Of a stretch of DNA of 7,002 nt, positions 1-5,723 are shown piece by piece. The stretch's first letter is position 1. Each line of letters begins with the position of its first letter. This stretch comes from an uncultured Eubacterium sp. Lineage in GTDB: Bacteria > Bacillota > Clostridia > Peptostreptococcales > Anaerovoracaceae. Made by a program: the position numbers and the translations under genes. The stretch lies in contig CALBGO010000072.1 of NCBI GenBank assembly GCA_937894585.1, positions 1 to 7,002 on the forward strand, in the 5' to 3' direction. A model generated the notes under the pieces. The model saw only the letters and a list, made by a program, of their open reading frames with translations. It had not been told where the DNA came from and made no database searches.

Positions 1-51
1 TACGCCCTACGTGGACTTGCACCACAGACTGACGGCATGCCCGTCATACAC
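1..51 (-). ncRNA. probable 5' end of a group II intron (cut by window edge)
   Basis: Read on the minus strand, the sequence directly after the tRNA-Leu terminator begins GTGTATGACGGGCATGCC. It continues with CAGTCTGTGGTGCAAGTCCAC, which contains a short hairpin (GTGG at 11-14 paired with CCAC at 22-25). Bacterial group II introns start with GTGYG-like bases, and many carry a GGCATG element and a GGTGNAAGTCC element close to the 5' end. Class C introns typically insert just downstream of intrinsic terminator hairpins, which is exactly the position seen here. Only 51 bases are visible, so domains V and VI and the intron-encoded protein cannot be examined. The assignment rests on resemblance from memory. 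Confidence 0.45.
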
Positions 52-87
52 AAAACAGACAGGATATAATCCTGTCTGTTTTTTATT
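52..87 (-). terminator. rho-independent terminator of tRNA-Leu (bidirectional)
   Basis: A perfect 14-bp stem (52-65 with 69-82) closes a 3-base ATA loop. On the minus strand it starts five bases after the encoded CCA of tRNA-Leu, and the 3' arm ends in TTTT. On the plus strand the same hairpin is followed by a longer T-run, so it should also stop transcription entering from the left. Confidence 0.85.
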
Positions 88-169
88 GGTGCGGTCTAAG
101 GGATTCGAACCCCCACGGTTTCCCACACGGACCTGAACCGTGCGCGTCTGCCAATTCCGCCAAGACCGC
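87..169 (-). tRNA. tRNA-Leu (anticodon CAG)
   Basis: The minus strand folds into a type II tRNA. The acceptor arms GCGGTCT (169-163) and AGACCGC (97-91) pair, followed by discriminator A and an encoded CCA (89-87). The anticodon stem CACGG/CCGTG encloses the loop TTCAGGT, giving anticodon CAG, which reads CUG leucine codons. The variable arm is long, as expected for tRNA-Leu. The T arm contains GTTCGAATCC. The length of 83 nt including CCA is normal for a bacterial tRNA-Leu. The gene is intact, and the sequences on either side do not repeat its 3' end. Confidence 0.96.
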
Positions 170-210
170 ATATTCTGTTTTTACAGGTCTGAACGACCCG
201 CGACTATTTT

Positions 211-238
211 ATTATACACAATTGAGAAAAAAATGCAA
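211..238 (-). promoter_or_regulatory. promoter of tRNA-Leu
   Basis: On the minus strand a TTGCAT -35 box (238-233) is separated by 16 bases from a perfect TATAAT -10 box (216-211). Transcription should start near 203-205 and give a leader of about 35 nt before the tRNA 5' end at 169. The upstream flank is rich in A and T tracts. Confidence 0.75.
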
Positions 239-509
239 GTGCTTTTTTTACTTTTCCCAAACATTATTTGATGTCAAGATTAAATTAAAAAACTTTTTCA
301 AATTAAGATAATATATTTTAATTGAAATGAAATAGATTTCACTGAATCGATAATATATTATCGTAATTTGAGAATCCGTTTCAATAAAACGAAAAAAAAT
401 TATCACTTGCCTAAAAAGTTATTCACTTAAACGAAAAAATCTTATCATTATTTGAAAAAATCCTTTTGTTTAAGTGAAATATATTTCATCTTATTTTTTT
501 AACCATATC
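239..509. other. gene-free A+T-rich segment with palindromes and a direct repeat
   Basis: No credible reading frame is present. The stretch holds several ordered elements. TGAAAT-N2-ATTTCA occurs twice (328-341 and 475-488). CGATAATATATTATCG (348-363) is a 16-bp perfect palindrome. A 19-bp direct repeat with two mismatches (387-405 and 429-447) has a 42-bp period, about four helical turns. TTCACTTAAAC (422-432) is inverted at 468-478. Runs of A recur throughout, so the DNA may be curved. The position between the transposase terminator and the tRNA promoter would suit a subterminal region of a mobile element bound by its transposase, but that is only an inference. Confidence 0.5.
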
Positions 510-535
510 AAAAAGAGGTCACACTGTCACCCCTT
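510..535 (-). terminator. terminator of the transposase gene
   Basis: On the minus strand AAGGGGTGAC, loop AGT, GTGACCTCTT forms a stem of about ten pairs with one G-U pair and one G-G mismatch, running into a T-run (514-510). It starts about 26 bases after the transposase stop codon, a typical distance for an operon-end terminator. Confidence 0.6.
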
Positions 536-560
536 AATTTAACATTATTATCAAAGTAAA

Positions 561-1694
561 TTATGTAAAGCCCAACTTTCTAACCTCATCTTGAAAACAC
601 TGAAATGCTGTTTTCCCATCCAATATTTTTCGAGGATAATTGTTCATCCACTCTTCAGCGTCTTTAACAGCTGCCTTATTTATTGTCTGATCAAAATCTG
701 TTCCTTTGGGAAACCAACGCCGAATCATTTTATTTCCATTTTCGTTGGAGCCACGCTCACTGGGGACATATGGGTGACAGTAATAAATCTGTGTTCTTTT
801 GCCTACCCGATACAATGCCTTTTCCATTTTATCAAAGTCTGTAAATTCACTTCCATTGTCTACGGTGATGGTTTGGAACAAAGAATAGAATTTAGCGCCA
901 TATCTTTTTTCTAACCGATTCAATGCTTTAACCACTTCATCTGCAGTATGAAACTTTAAGACCTCGATTATTTCATAACGAGTTTTTCTTTCCGTAAAAA
1001 CAAGAAGACATTTTTTGCTTTTCTTCGCTCCTAAAACACAGTCCATTTCCCAATTTCCGAAGTCACCCCTTTCATCAATTGTTTCCGGTCTTTCTTCTAT
1101 AGAAGTCCCCTTCGGTGCTTTTTTCTGGATTCCTTTGCGTTTCTGCCTTTTCTTTTTTCTTCTGCCGGATTCCGGAAGTTGGCTTAATTCGAGATGGTCA
1201 AAATATCCCCTTGCTGCCGCTTTATAAATCGTATTTACTGATTGTACTGGGTTTTCGAACTGATGATTCTCTTGATTGTGCTTTGCCGCCATTATAACTG
1301 CTGCCGGCGAATATTGCTTTTCTAAAATTTCTTTTTCTATGTATGCTAACTGCTCTTCGTCCTCTAAGAGCATCGGTTTAACGCCCTTTTCAGCAAGACA
1401 TTTACAATAGTTCCATTCTGCCTGATCCGGATTATAACGCACTTCCTCGGTTAAATCGGAATTTGTATGCACATAGGTTGCTCTTTTAATTTCATTATAA
1501 ACTGTAGCGAGACAGCAACCGATAGTATCTGCTATCACTCGTTTCTCAATACCTCGCAAAAGCATTTTCTCAATCATCAGCCTATCATTCCAAGTAAGAT
1601 GCATTCCTTTCCGTTTTCTGTTTCTCCTGCATCTGCGTCGGTCTGCTAATTCCTCTGCCCGCTTTTTTCTATATGCTTCGTCCTTTCCTAACAT
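561..1694 (-). CDS. IS30-family DDE transposase, probable integrase of the element
   Basis: This 377-residue protein should cut and join DNA at the ends of a mobile element. Residues 30-72 form the HTH_38-type DNA-binding domain usual at the N terminus of IS30 transposases, preceded by a very basic stretch (residues 9-29). The catalytic core shows WEMDCV (D218), TVDNGSEF (D279) and SERGSNENGN (E313). The spacing is D-60-D-33-E, and the segment after E313 (MIRRWFPKGTDF) is typical of the family. Length is normal and no key residue is missing. GAGGTGAT (1708-1701) sits six bases before the ATG. The upstream gene ends only 19 bases away, so there is no room for the usual terminal inverted repeat next to the start. 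The gene therefore looks like the last cistron of the mobilization operon rather than a free insertion sequence. Confidence 0.93.
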   Translation of the reverse strand: MLGKDEAYRKKRAEELADRRRCRRNRKRKGMHLTWNDRLMIEKMLLRGIEKRVIADTIGCCLATVYNEIKRATYVHTNSDLTEEVRYNPDQAEWNYCKCLAEKGVKPMLLEDEEQLAYIEKEILEKQYSPAAVIMAAKHNQENHQFENPVQSVNTIYKAAARGYFDHLELSQLPESGRRKKKRQKRKGIQKKAPKGTSIEERPETIDERGDFGNWEMDCVLGAKKSKKCLLVFTERKTRYEIIEVLKFHTADEVVKALNRLEKRYGAKFYSLFQTITVDNGSEFTDFDKMEKALYRVGKRTQIYYCHPYVPSERGSNENGNKMIRRWFPKGTDFDQTINKAAVKDAEEWMNNYPRKILDGKTAFQCFQDEVRKLGFT

Positions 1695-1713
1695 TTTTAG
1701 ATCACCTCTTTAA

Positions 1714-2037
1714 TTACAATCCCCGGTCTGCCTTTATTAACCCAGCAATATAGTTCTGCCATTCTTCTTCTGGAATATTCTTCAGAAGTGCAGCTGGAAT
1801 TTCAACCGTGACAAATATAAGCTCTTTCTTTTCAGGTTCACGCCAATTCAGTTCAAGCTGCTCTGATATTTCCTCAAACTTCATTCCCAGCTTACTTTCA
1901 AAGATGCTGTTTAGTTTATTTTCTTCACATTGCAAAAAAATCCCTCGTATAAGTAGAACTATTTCATTATTTGAAAGATTTTTCTTCCTGTAATGTTCGA
2001 TCAGCATTATAATTTTCTGTTCAGTGTTTAGATCCAT
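1714..2037 (-). CDS. hypothetical protein between relaxase and transposase
   Basis: I do not recognise this 107-residue protein. It is soluble and charged, with no signal peptide or membrane segment. Residues 1-35 look helical (EQKIIMLIEHYRKKNLSNNE followed by a hydrophobic LLIRGIF). The C-terminal third, from about residue 66, reads KELIFVTVEIPAALLKNIPE and may form a strand-helix unit. GGGGAAG precedes the ATG by about six bases. The relaxase stop codon lies 15 bases upstream and the transposase starts 19 bases downstream, so the three should be co-expressed. Position alone suggests a helper of relaxase or transposase, such as a recombination directionality or target factor. Nothing in the sequence proves it. 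Confidence 0.75.
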   Translation of the reverse strand: MDLNTEQKIIMLIEHYRKKNLSNNEIVLLIRGIFLQCEENKLNSIFESKLGMKFEEISEQLELNWREPEKKELIFVTVEIPAALLKNIPEEEWQNYIAGLIKADRGL

Positions 2038-2052
2038 TTTTCTTCCCCATTC

Positions 2053-3663
2053 CTATAGTTCTATGTCTCTGTTCTCTTCAATACTTTGCTGCAGTTTCTC
2101 ATAATCCTGTAAATTGATATACTTTTCGTACTCATAGTCTAAGCTCTTTTTAAGCCAATAAAGAGCCTTTTGTAAATCAGTCTCATTCTTTGCAAGACTA
2201 TATCTGATCCCACGACTCCAATCAACCGGCTTATTAAGATCATTTAAGGCTTTCGCTGCATAAGCATTTCCCTGCGCAGAGGATGCCGTAAACCATTTTT
2301 TTGCATCCGTTAAATTTCCTGCTTTTTTTGAGATCCATCCCATCTCATATTGTGCTTGTGGATCACCGTTTTCAGCAGATTTTAACATATAGGCTATTCC
2401 TTTTTCAATATCTGCTTTATCTTCTTTCCTTAAATAAATTCTACCCAAGTGGTACATCGCTTTTGTATCACCTTTTGCTGCAGATTTTTCCAAAATCACT
2501 GGTTCTTCATTATACTCCAATGTTTTCACATAATTTCTTGCGGTTTTAAGAATTGCATTTCCCATTCGATAATATAGGTCCTGCATCTTATGAGCTGCAT
2601 ATTGATTTTCGCTATCACCATAAGCCTCCACATAGTAGTCTTCTTTCATCTGCAGTTTTTCTGACAGCAGCTTAAAATCTACTTCATGATATTTTTCCAG
2701 ATAACTTCTACTTAACGCATCAATTTCCGGTCGCAAAAAAGCCATTGCACTGTTCCCATAATTACAGACTCCTTTATTATCTGGTAAAGCTTCGCAGATC
2801 TCAATAAAAGACTGCCGGAACTCCTGATCTTCATGCAAGTTAGCACCTTTCAGCGTCCTCAAAATTCGCTCTCTGATGATTTCATTGATTTCTCGGTTAA
2901 TGTCCTTATTGAGTGTCAAATCTTCTAAAAGAGCGCTTTTTGCGGCTTTGATGCTGCTTTCCTTAAACTTCCCTACATATTCTTCTTTCATCAGAATATC
3001 TCCCTTTTCATCAAGAAGTGGAACCTTGTGCCAAGCACCAGTTTCCTGATCCTGCATCTTCTTATACTGCCATTTTCCTTTTTTATGTTCAATTTCATAC
3101 TGGGGATACAGTTTTGTTCTTCTTTGCGGTTGCGGTTCCACTGCCGCAATATGGATATGTATATTATCCGTATTATAGTGAATTGCGGCCGTCCATACAG
3201 CATTTGTAAGTTCTTCTTTCTCTAACATTTTATTCACCGCTTTTCTTGCTGCACCTTTTAGCCTTTTCTCATCGAGAATTCCTGTATCAGCATGATACAC
3301 ATTCATCTTCTCAAGCCAATCATTCCGAAAAGAAATTACAGTTTGCCACATCAGACTACCATTATCCTGTGCTTTGCGAAATTCATTTTTAATTTTCTCC
3401 ATATCATCTGCAGATACAAGGTCTGTATACTCCGTGAAAAGTCCCGATATTCTCTCAGGCTCCTCAGAATCCAGCTGTTCTGTCTTTATAGGATTCCCCA
3501 TATATTTCATATAGCCTGAAAAAATATCATAGTTTTTGATATGCGTTCTTCTTACTGCTGCCGGTCGGTCCATATATCCAATATAGCCGGTAAAATATTT
3601 ATCGCTGGACTGACAGAAAGTATTTACAAGAACAATTCCCGGTGACTTTCCTGATTTACTCAT
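2053..3663 (-). CDS. MOBP (MobP2-like) relaxase with C-terminal Sel1 repeats
   Basis: The relaxase nicks oriT, stays bound to the 5' end through a tyrosine and pilots the strand into the recipient. The 536-residue protein begins SPGIVLVNTF and then has a Tyr-rich segment (YFTGYIGYMDRPAA, residues 23-36), where Y27 or Y30 is the likely nucleophile. The metal-binding motif HYNTDNIHIH (H162, H169, H171) follows and is intact. Residues 180-380 are a charged, mostly helical linker. Residues 388-475 contain at least two Sel1-like units (KGDTKAMYHLGRIYLR; NGDPQAQYEMGWISKKAGN), with a weaker one near 495-512, a likely protein-interaction platform. The ATG overlaps the stop of the preceding RHH gene by one base (TAATG) and AGGAAAAGGA precedes it. 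No coupling protein or secretion genes are in view, so transfer would need a helper. Confidence 0.92.
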   Translation of the reverse strand: MSKSGKSPGIVLVNTFCQSSDKYFTGYIGYMDRPAAVRRTHIKNYDIFSGYMKYMGNPIKTEQLDSEEPERISGLFTEYTDLVSADDMEKIKNEFRKAQDNGSLMWQTVISFRNDWLEKMNVYHADTGILDEKRLKGAARKAVNKMLEKEELTNAVWTAAIHYNTDNIHIHIAAVEPQPQRRTKLYPQYEIEHKKGKWQYKKMQDQETGAWHKVPLLDEKGDILMKEEYVGKFKESSIKAAKSALLEDLTLNKDINREINEIIRERILRTLKGANLHEDQEFRQSFIEICEALPDNKGVCNYGNSAMAFLRPEIDALSRSYLEKYHEVDFKLLSEKLQMKEDYYVEAYGDSENQYAAHKMQDLYYRMGNAILKTARNYVKTLEYNEEPVILEKSAAKGDTKAMYHLGRIYLRKEDKADIEKGIAYMLKSAENGDPQAQYEMGWISKKAGNLTDAKKWFTASSAQGNAYAAKALNDLNKPVDWSRGIRYSLAKNETDLQKALYWLKKSLDYEYEKYINLQDYEKLQQSIEENRDIEL

Positions 3664-3980
3664 TATTCAAAATCCTTTTCCTCAAAAAAATCTTTAATCT
3701 TCTCATACAGTAACTCTTCCTGCTCTATCTTCTCCATAAACTGCAGCATCATCATCTGTGATTGCATTCTTACTTCTTCCATTTCCGATTTATAAAGCTG
3801 CAAAACATCCTCTGTAAAACTTCTGTATTTATCATCAATATTTCCAAGGTCTGCTGTTATAGCATAATTCTGCAGTATATTTCTTACAAGCTCTGATACG
3901 CTGATATTTTTATCTTTTGCATTCTTCTCCAGTATTGCATGTGTTCTTTCATCAAGATTTCTTACATATAAGGTTCCCAT
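3663..3980 (-). CDS. ribbon-helix-helix relaxosome accessory protein (MobC-like)
   Basis: A 105-residue protein. Residues 1-40 read MGTLYVRNLDERTHAILEKN and then an ISVSELVRNIL segment, a ribbon-helix-helix fold: one DNA-contacting strand, then two helices. The remaining residues are helical and probably coiled coil, with a Met/Gln-rich stretch (MQSQMMMLQFMEKIEQEE) and an acidic end. RHH proteins next to relaxases usually bind oriT and recruit the relaxase, and may repress their own operon. The start follows the upstream stop by three bases, with GAGGT lying inside the last codons of that gene. Antitoxins share this fold, but no toxin gene adjoins it, so a relaxosome role is more likely. Confidence 0.8.
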   Translation of the reverse strand: MGTLYVRNLDERTHAILEKNAKDKNISVSELVRNILQNYAITADLGNIDDKYRSFTEDVLQLYKSEMEEVRMQSQMMMLQFMEKIEQEELLYEKIKDFFEEKDFE

Positions 3981-3983
3981 AGT

Positions 3984-4379
3984 TTACCTCTTTCTCAACG
4001 CATTATCATCCTTCAACTGTTTTGCCCTTGCCAGTTTTTCCTTTTGTTGAGCTTTTGATTTTTCAATGATCTGTGACGGATATTGTTCTACAGGATAATA
4101 TTGCCTGTATCCTCGTTCAATCAAAATCGCATTAATTGCATCAATCACAATATCCAGTTTCTGATCTGCAGATCTGGAAGCGGCTGCTGAAATCACCATC
4201 GGCTCCTTTAGGATCTGCTCTGCCAAGCGGATTGTTTCTGCTTCACGATTGTTTTTTTCACTATAGTAGCGAAGTGCAAATTCGATTGCAGATGCATCAG
4301 TTTTTAGAGATTGCTCTTCTTTGATAGAGGATAGGATTATAAGTGCTTCATCAGAAATTCGATATGTTCTTTTTGGCAT
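3984..4379 (-). CDS. second ribbon-helix-helix protein, first gene of the mob operon
   Basis: A 131-residue protein. Residues 1-45 (MPKRTYRISDEALIILSSIK then TDASAIEFALRYYSEK) fit a ribbon-helix-helix DNA-binding domain. A middle section (residues 50-90) contains EPMVISAAASRSADQKLDIV, probably helical, and the last 25 residues are very basic (KAQQKEKLARAKQLKDD) and could add DNA contacts. AAGGAG (4391-4386) lies six bases before the ATG. It is the gene nearest the predicted oriT, the usual position for a TraJ- or MobC-like oriT-binding protein and autoregulator. Its role is inferred from the domain and the neighbours. Confidence 0.78.
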   Translation of the reverse strand: MPKRTYRISDEALIILSSIKEEQSLKTDASAIEFALRYYSEKNNREAETIRLAEQILKEPMVISAAASRSADQKLDIVIDAINAILIERGYRQYYPVEQYPSQIIEKSKAQQKEKLARAKQLKDDNALRKR

Positions 4380-4439
4380 ACTCTGCTCCTTTCATTTATT
4401 AAAAATAGGATTATTAGGAATTTTATAGGAGGATTTTCC

Positions 4440-4640
4440 ATAAAAATCGTATGGCAAAATGCCATATTTACTCGAAAAAGCGCAAGCGCTTAAAATCGTT
4501 GGAATTTCATTTGGCACTGCCAAATTTGCACCATTGTGCAAGCGGATTTCCCTTATGCTCTTCAACCCACCAATCGAAGAAACGAGAGGACGAGTTTCAA
4601 CTGATAGGAGGAAGTCAGGATGAGATGCAATTCGTCTCAT
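4440..4640 (-). other. predicted origin of transfer (oriT), hairpin-rich
   Basis: A gene-free stretch upstream of the mob operon packed with inverted repeats: TATGGCA-AAA-TGCCATA (4450-4466), AAGCGC-AA-GCGCTT (4478-4491), ATTTGGCA-C-TGCCAAAT (4509-4525), TTGCAC-CATT-GTGCAA (4526-4541) and ATGAGA-N9-TCTCAT (4620-4640). On the minus strand the last repeat runs into CATCCTG (4622-4616), matching the YATCCTG core of MOBP nic sites such as RP4. The predicted nick is after the G, between 4616 and 4615 on the minus strand. The order inverted repeat, then nic, then further repeats, then accessory genes resembles IncP-type oriT. A frame of 82 codons crosses the region but is probably not a gene. Confidence 0.6.
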
Positions 4641-5068
4641 TTTGCTGCCACTTCCCGCATAATAAAATTAAGAAGATGCTGCGTCAGCGGAATTTCTTTT
4701 TGGAATTGAGGAATGTAGGACGGTTTCCATCTGCCCCCCTCTTCTACCGTAATGACACCGATATACTTTGATTCATCGAGAATGTTTTTATACCGGTCAA
4801 AGATCAGCTGCTCCTTTTCGGCAGGAATAACAATCCAACTTTTATTGCAATACTGGATATTAGCTTTTGCCTGCAGAATAACTTTTTTGATGTCGTTCAG
4901 TTTGAATTCAAAAGCATTGATCTGATAATTTTCCTGAAACTTTTCGATTGTCAGCAAATCAATGCTGCCAGTCCTTACCGGTGCTTCAAACTGGTAGCGG
5001 ACTGCACGGTGATTATAATTATAGTTCGCCCAAAATTTATCCCTGAGTTCTCTTTCTGTTAAAAACAT
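4637..5068 (-). CDS. PD-(D/E)XK nuclease-like protein
   Basis: A 143-residue protein with the layout of a small PD-(D/E)XK nuclease domain. An N-terminal helix is followed by an acidic residue in YQFEAP (E28), GSIDLL (D37), FEFKL (E54-x-K56), and then a helix with LQAKANIQYC (Q66). This order of D, ExK and downstream Q is the usual active-site pattern. A core strand SWIVIP and a C-terminal region with GVITVEEGGRWKP follow. Such domains occur in restriction, repair and plasmid proteins; the substrate here is unknown. The ATG is two bases after the stop of the serine recombinase remnant, and AAGGAG overlaps that gene's last codons, so translation is probably coupled. The stop codon falls within the predicted oriT. 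Confidence 0.65.
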   Translation of the reverse strand: MFLTERELRDKFWANYNYNHRAVRYQFEAPVRTGSIDLLTIEKFQENYQINAFEFKLNDIKKVILQAKANIQYCNKSWIVIPAEKEQLIFDRYKNILDESKYIGVITVEEGGRWKPSYIPQFQKEIPLTQHLLNFIMREVAAK

Positions 5069-5070
5069 TA

Positions 5071-5373
5071 CTACTTCTCCTTTTCTATGTTTTCTTCTTT
5101 ATACTCTTTCACATATCGAAAAAATGTGTTATGCGATAGTCCAAGCTCTCTCATTAAAGCTAAAGAACCGATTTTTCCTGCTAACACACGCTCATATTCT
5201 TTCGCAAAATCTTCTTTCGCCATAATCCTGCGTCTGCCATATCTTTCCCACTCACCTCTCCTTTTCATTGCTTCAATACCTTCACGCTGCCGTTTTTCCT
5301 TGCGCTCAAGTTCTGCTCTTGCCTGCAGATCGAAAAACGATATCAGCATGTTGTAACCATAATACCTGCCCAT
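5071..5373 (-). CDS. serine recombinase remnant lacking the catalytic core
   Basis: The 100-residue product keeps the C-terminal half of a small serine recombinase (resolvase). Residues 9-40 are the long dimer helix (LISFFDLQARAELERKEKRQ then REGIEAMKRRG). Residues 51-93 are the DNA-binding helix-turn-helix (ALMRELGLSHNTFFRYVKEY). The first seven residues, MGRYYGY, resemble the start of the catalytic domain (YGYxRVS), but the nucleophilic serine and roughly a hundred following residues are absent, as if deleted internally. I chose this start because GGAGGT (5383-5378) lies four bases before it. A start 69 bases further upstream would add MYVFIVIGSAEIKMC-like residues without a good binding site. 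The protein should still bind DNA but cannot cut it. It forms a coupled pair with the nuclease-like gene. Confidence 0.78.
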   Translation of the reverse strand: MGRYYGYNMLISFFDLQARAELERKEKRQREGIEAMKRRGEWERYGRRRIMAKEDFAKEYERVLAGKIGSLALMRELGLSHNTFFRYVKEYKEENIEKEK

Positions 5374-5408
5374 ATCTACCTCCAATGGTTCTAAAATGCA
5401 CATCTTTA

Positions 5409-5507
5409 TTTCGGCACTACCAATAACTATGAAAACATACATTTTGGCACCATTTTTTTGTATAAAAAATGGCAGTACCGAAAAGTATACTTTTCAGTAC
5501 CACCAAT
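5409..5507. repeat. palindrome and repeat array, res-like site or operator
   Basis: GTACCGAAAAGTATACTTTT with CAGTAC (5475-5500) is a 26-bp palindrome with one mismatched pair and a perfect 16-bp core (5480-5495). CCATTTTTT-N5-AAAAAATGG (5450-5472) is a second perfect inverted repeat. TTTCGGCACTACCAAT (5409-5424) recurs as TTTCAGTACCACCAAT (5492-5507), 13 of 16 identical. A related TTTTGGCACCATTTT lies at 5442-5456. The array is 36 bases upstream of the recombinase start, where small serine recombinases usually keep their res sites, and probably overlaps the promoter. Confidence 0.6.
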
Positions 5508-5535
5508 GTGTTTGATATAGCTTTAGCTTTCACCT

Positions 5536-5706
5536 TTAGTACAAGTATTCTTGATAATCCCATTCTAAATAGTCACAAATGCCTTCTAAAGATGTGCCAT
5601 TTTCGTACATATTCTTTACGGATTCACCTGTGCAAGTGCCATCCCGCTGTTCGATATAACCTTCAATATCGTTTCTTAGACGATGTTCATCTAATTCTCT
5701 GCACAT
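5536..5706 (-). CDS. small acidic hypothetical protein
   Basis: I do not recognise this 56-residue protein. It is acidic and Tyr-rich: MCRELDEHRLRNDIEGYIEQ, then a TCTGESVKNMYENGTSLEGI segment, ending DYLEWDYQEYLY. It has two cysteines in the N-terminal half and no membrane segment. I chose this ATG because AAAGGGA lies about eight bases before it and the preceding reading frame stops 17 bases upstream. An ATG at 5733 would add nine residues but overlaps the preceding frame and lacks a good binding site. The two-helix look (residues 1-20 and 32-50) would suit a small regulatory or anti-repressor protein, but that is a guess. Confidence 0.55.
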   Translation of the reverse strand: MCRELDEHRLRNDIEGYIEQRDGTCTGESVKNMYENGTSLEGICDYLEWDYQEYLY

Positions 5707-5723
5707 TCTATTTCCCTTTCTTT

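Noticed and set aside
87..169. tRNA-Leu as the integration site of the element.
   Set aside because: The element genes lie on the 5' side of the tRNA, no repeat of its 3' end is seen in the window, and the recombinase found is a DDE transposase rather than a tyrosine integrase.
591..3519. Several plus-strand frames of 60-107 codons opposite the transposase and relaxase.
   Set aside because: They are antisense to well-supported genes, lack ribosome binding sites and show low-complexity Phe/Ser/Leu-rich products typical of shadow frames.
4392..4640. An 82-codon minus-strand frame beginning ATGAGACG, overlapping the nuclease-like stop by four bases and ending at the ribosome binding site of the first RHH gene.
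   Set aside because: It runs through the predicted nic site and all the hairpins, has no clear ribosome binding site, and its product resembles no family I know. The symmetry of the DNA explains the region better, though a small real gene cannot be excluded.
4451..4771. A 106-codon plus-strand frame across the same region, with AGGAGG about 20 bases upstream.
   Set aside because: It is antisense to the nuclease-like gene, the binding site is too far from the ATG, and it starts inside a hairpin.
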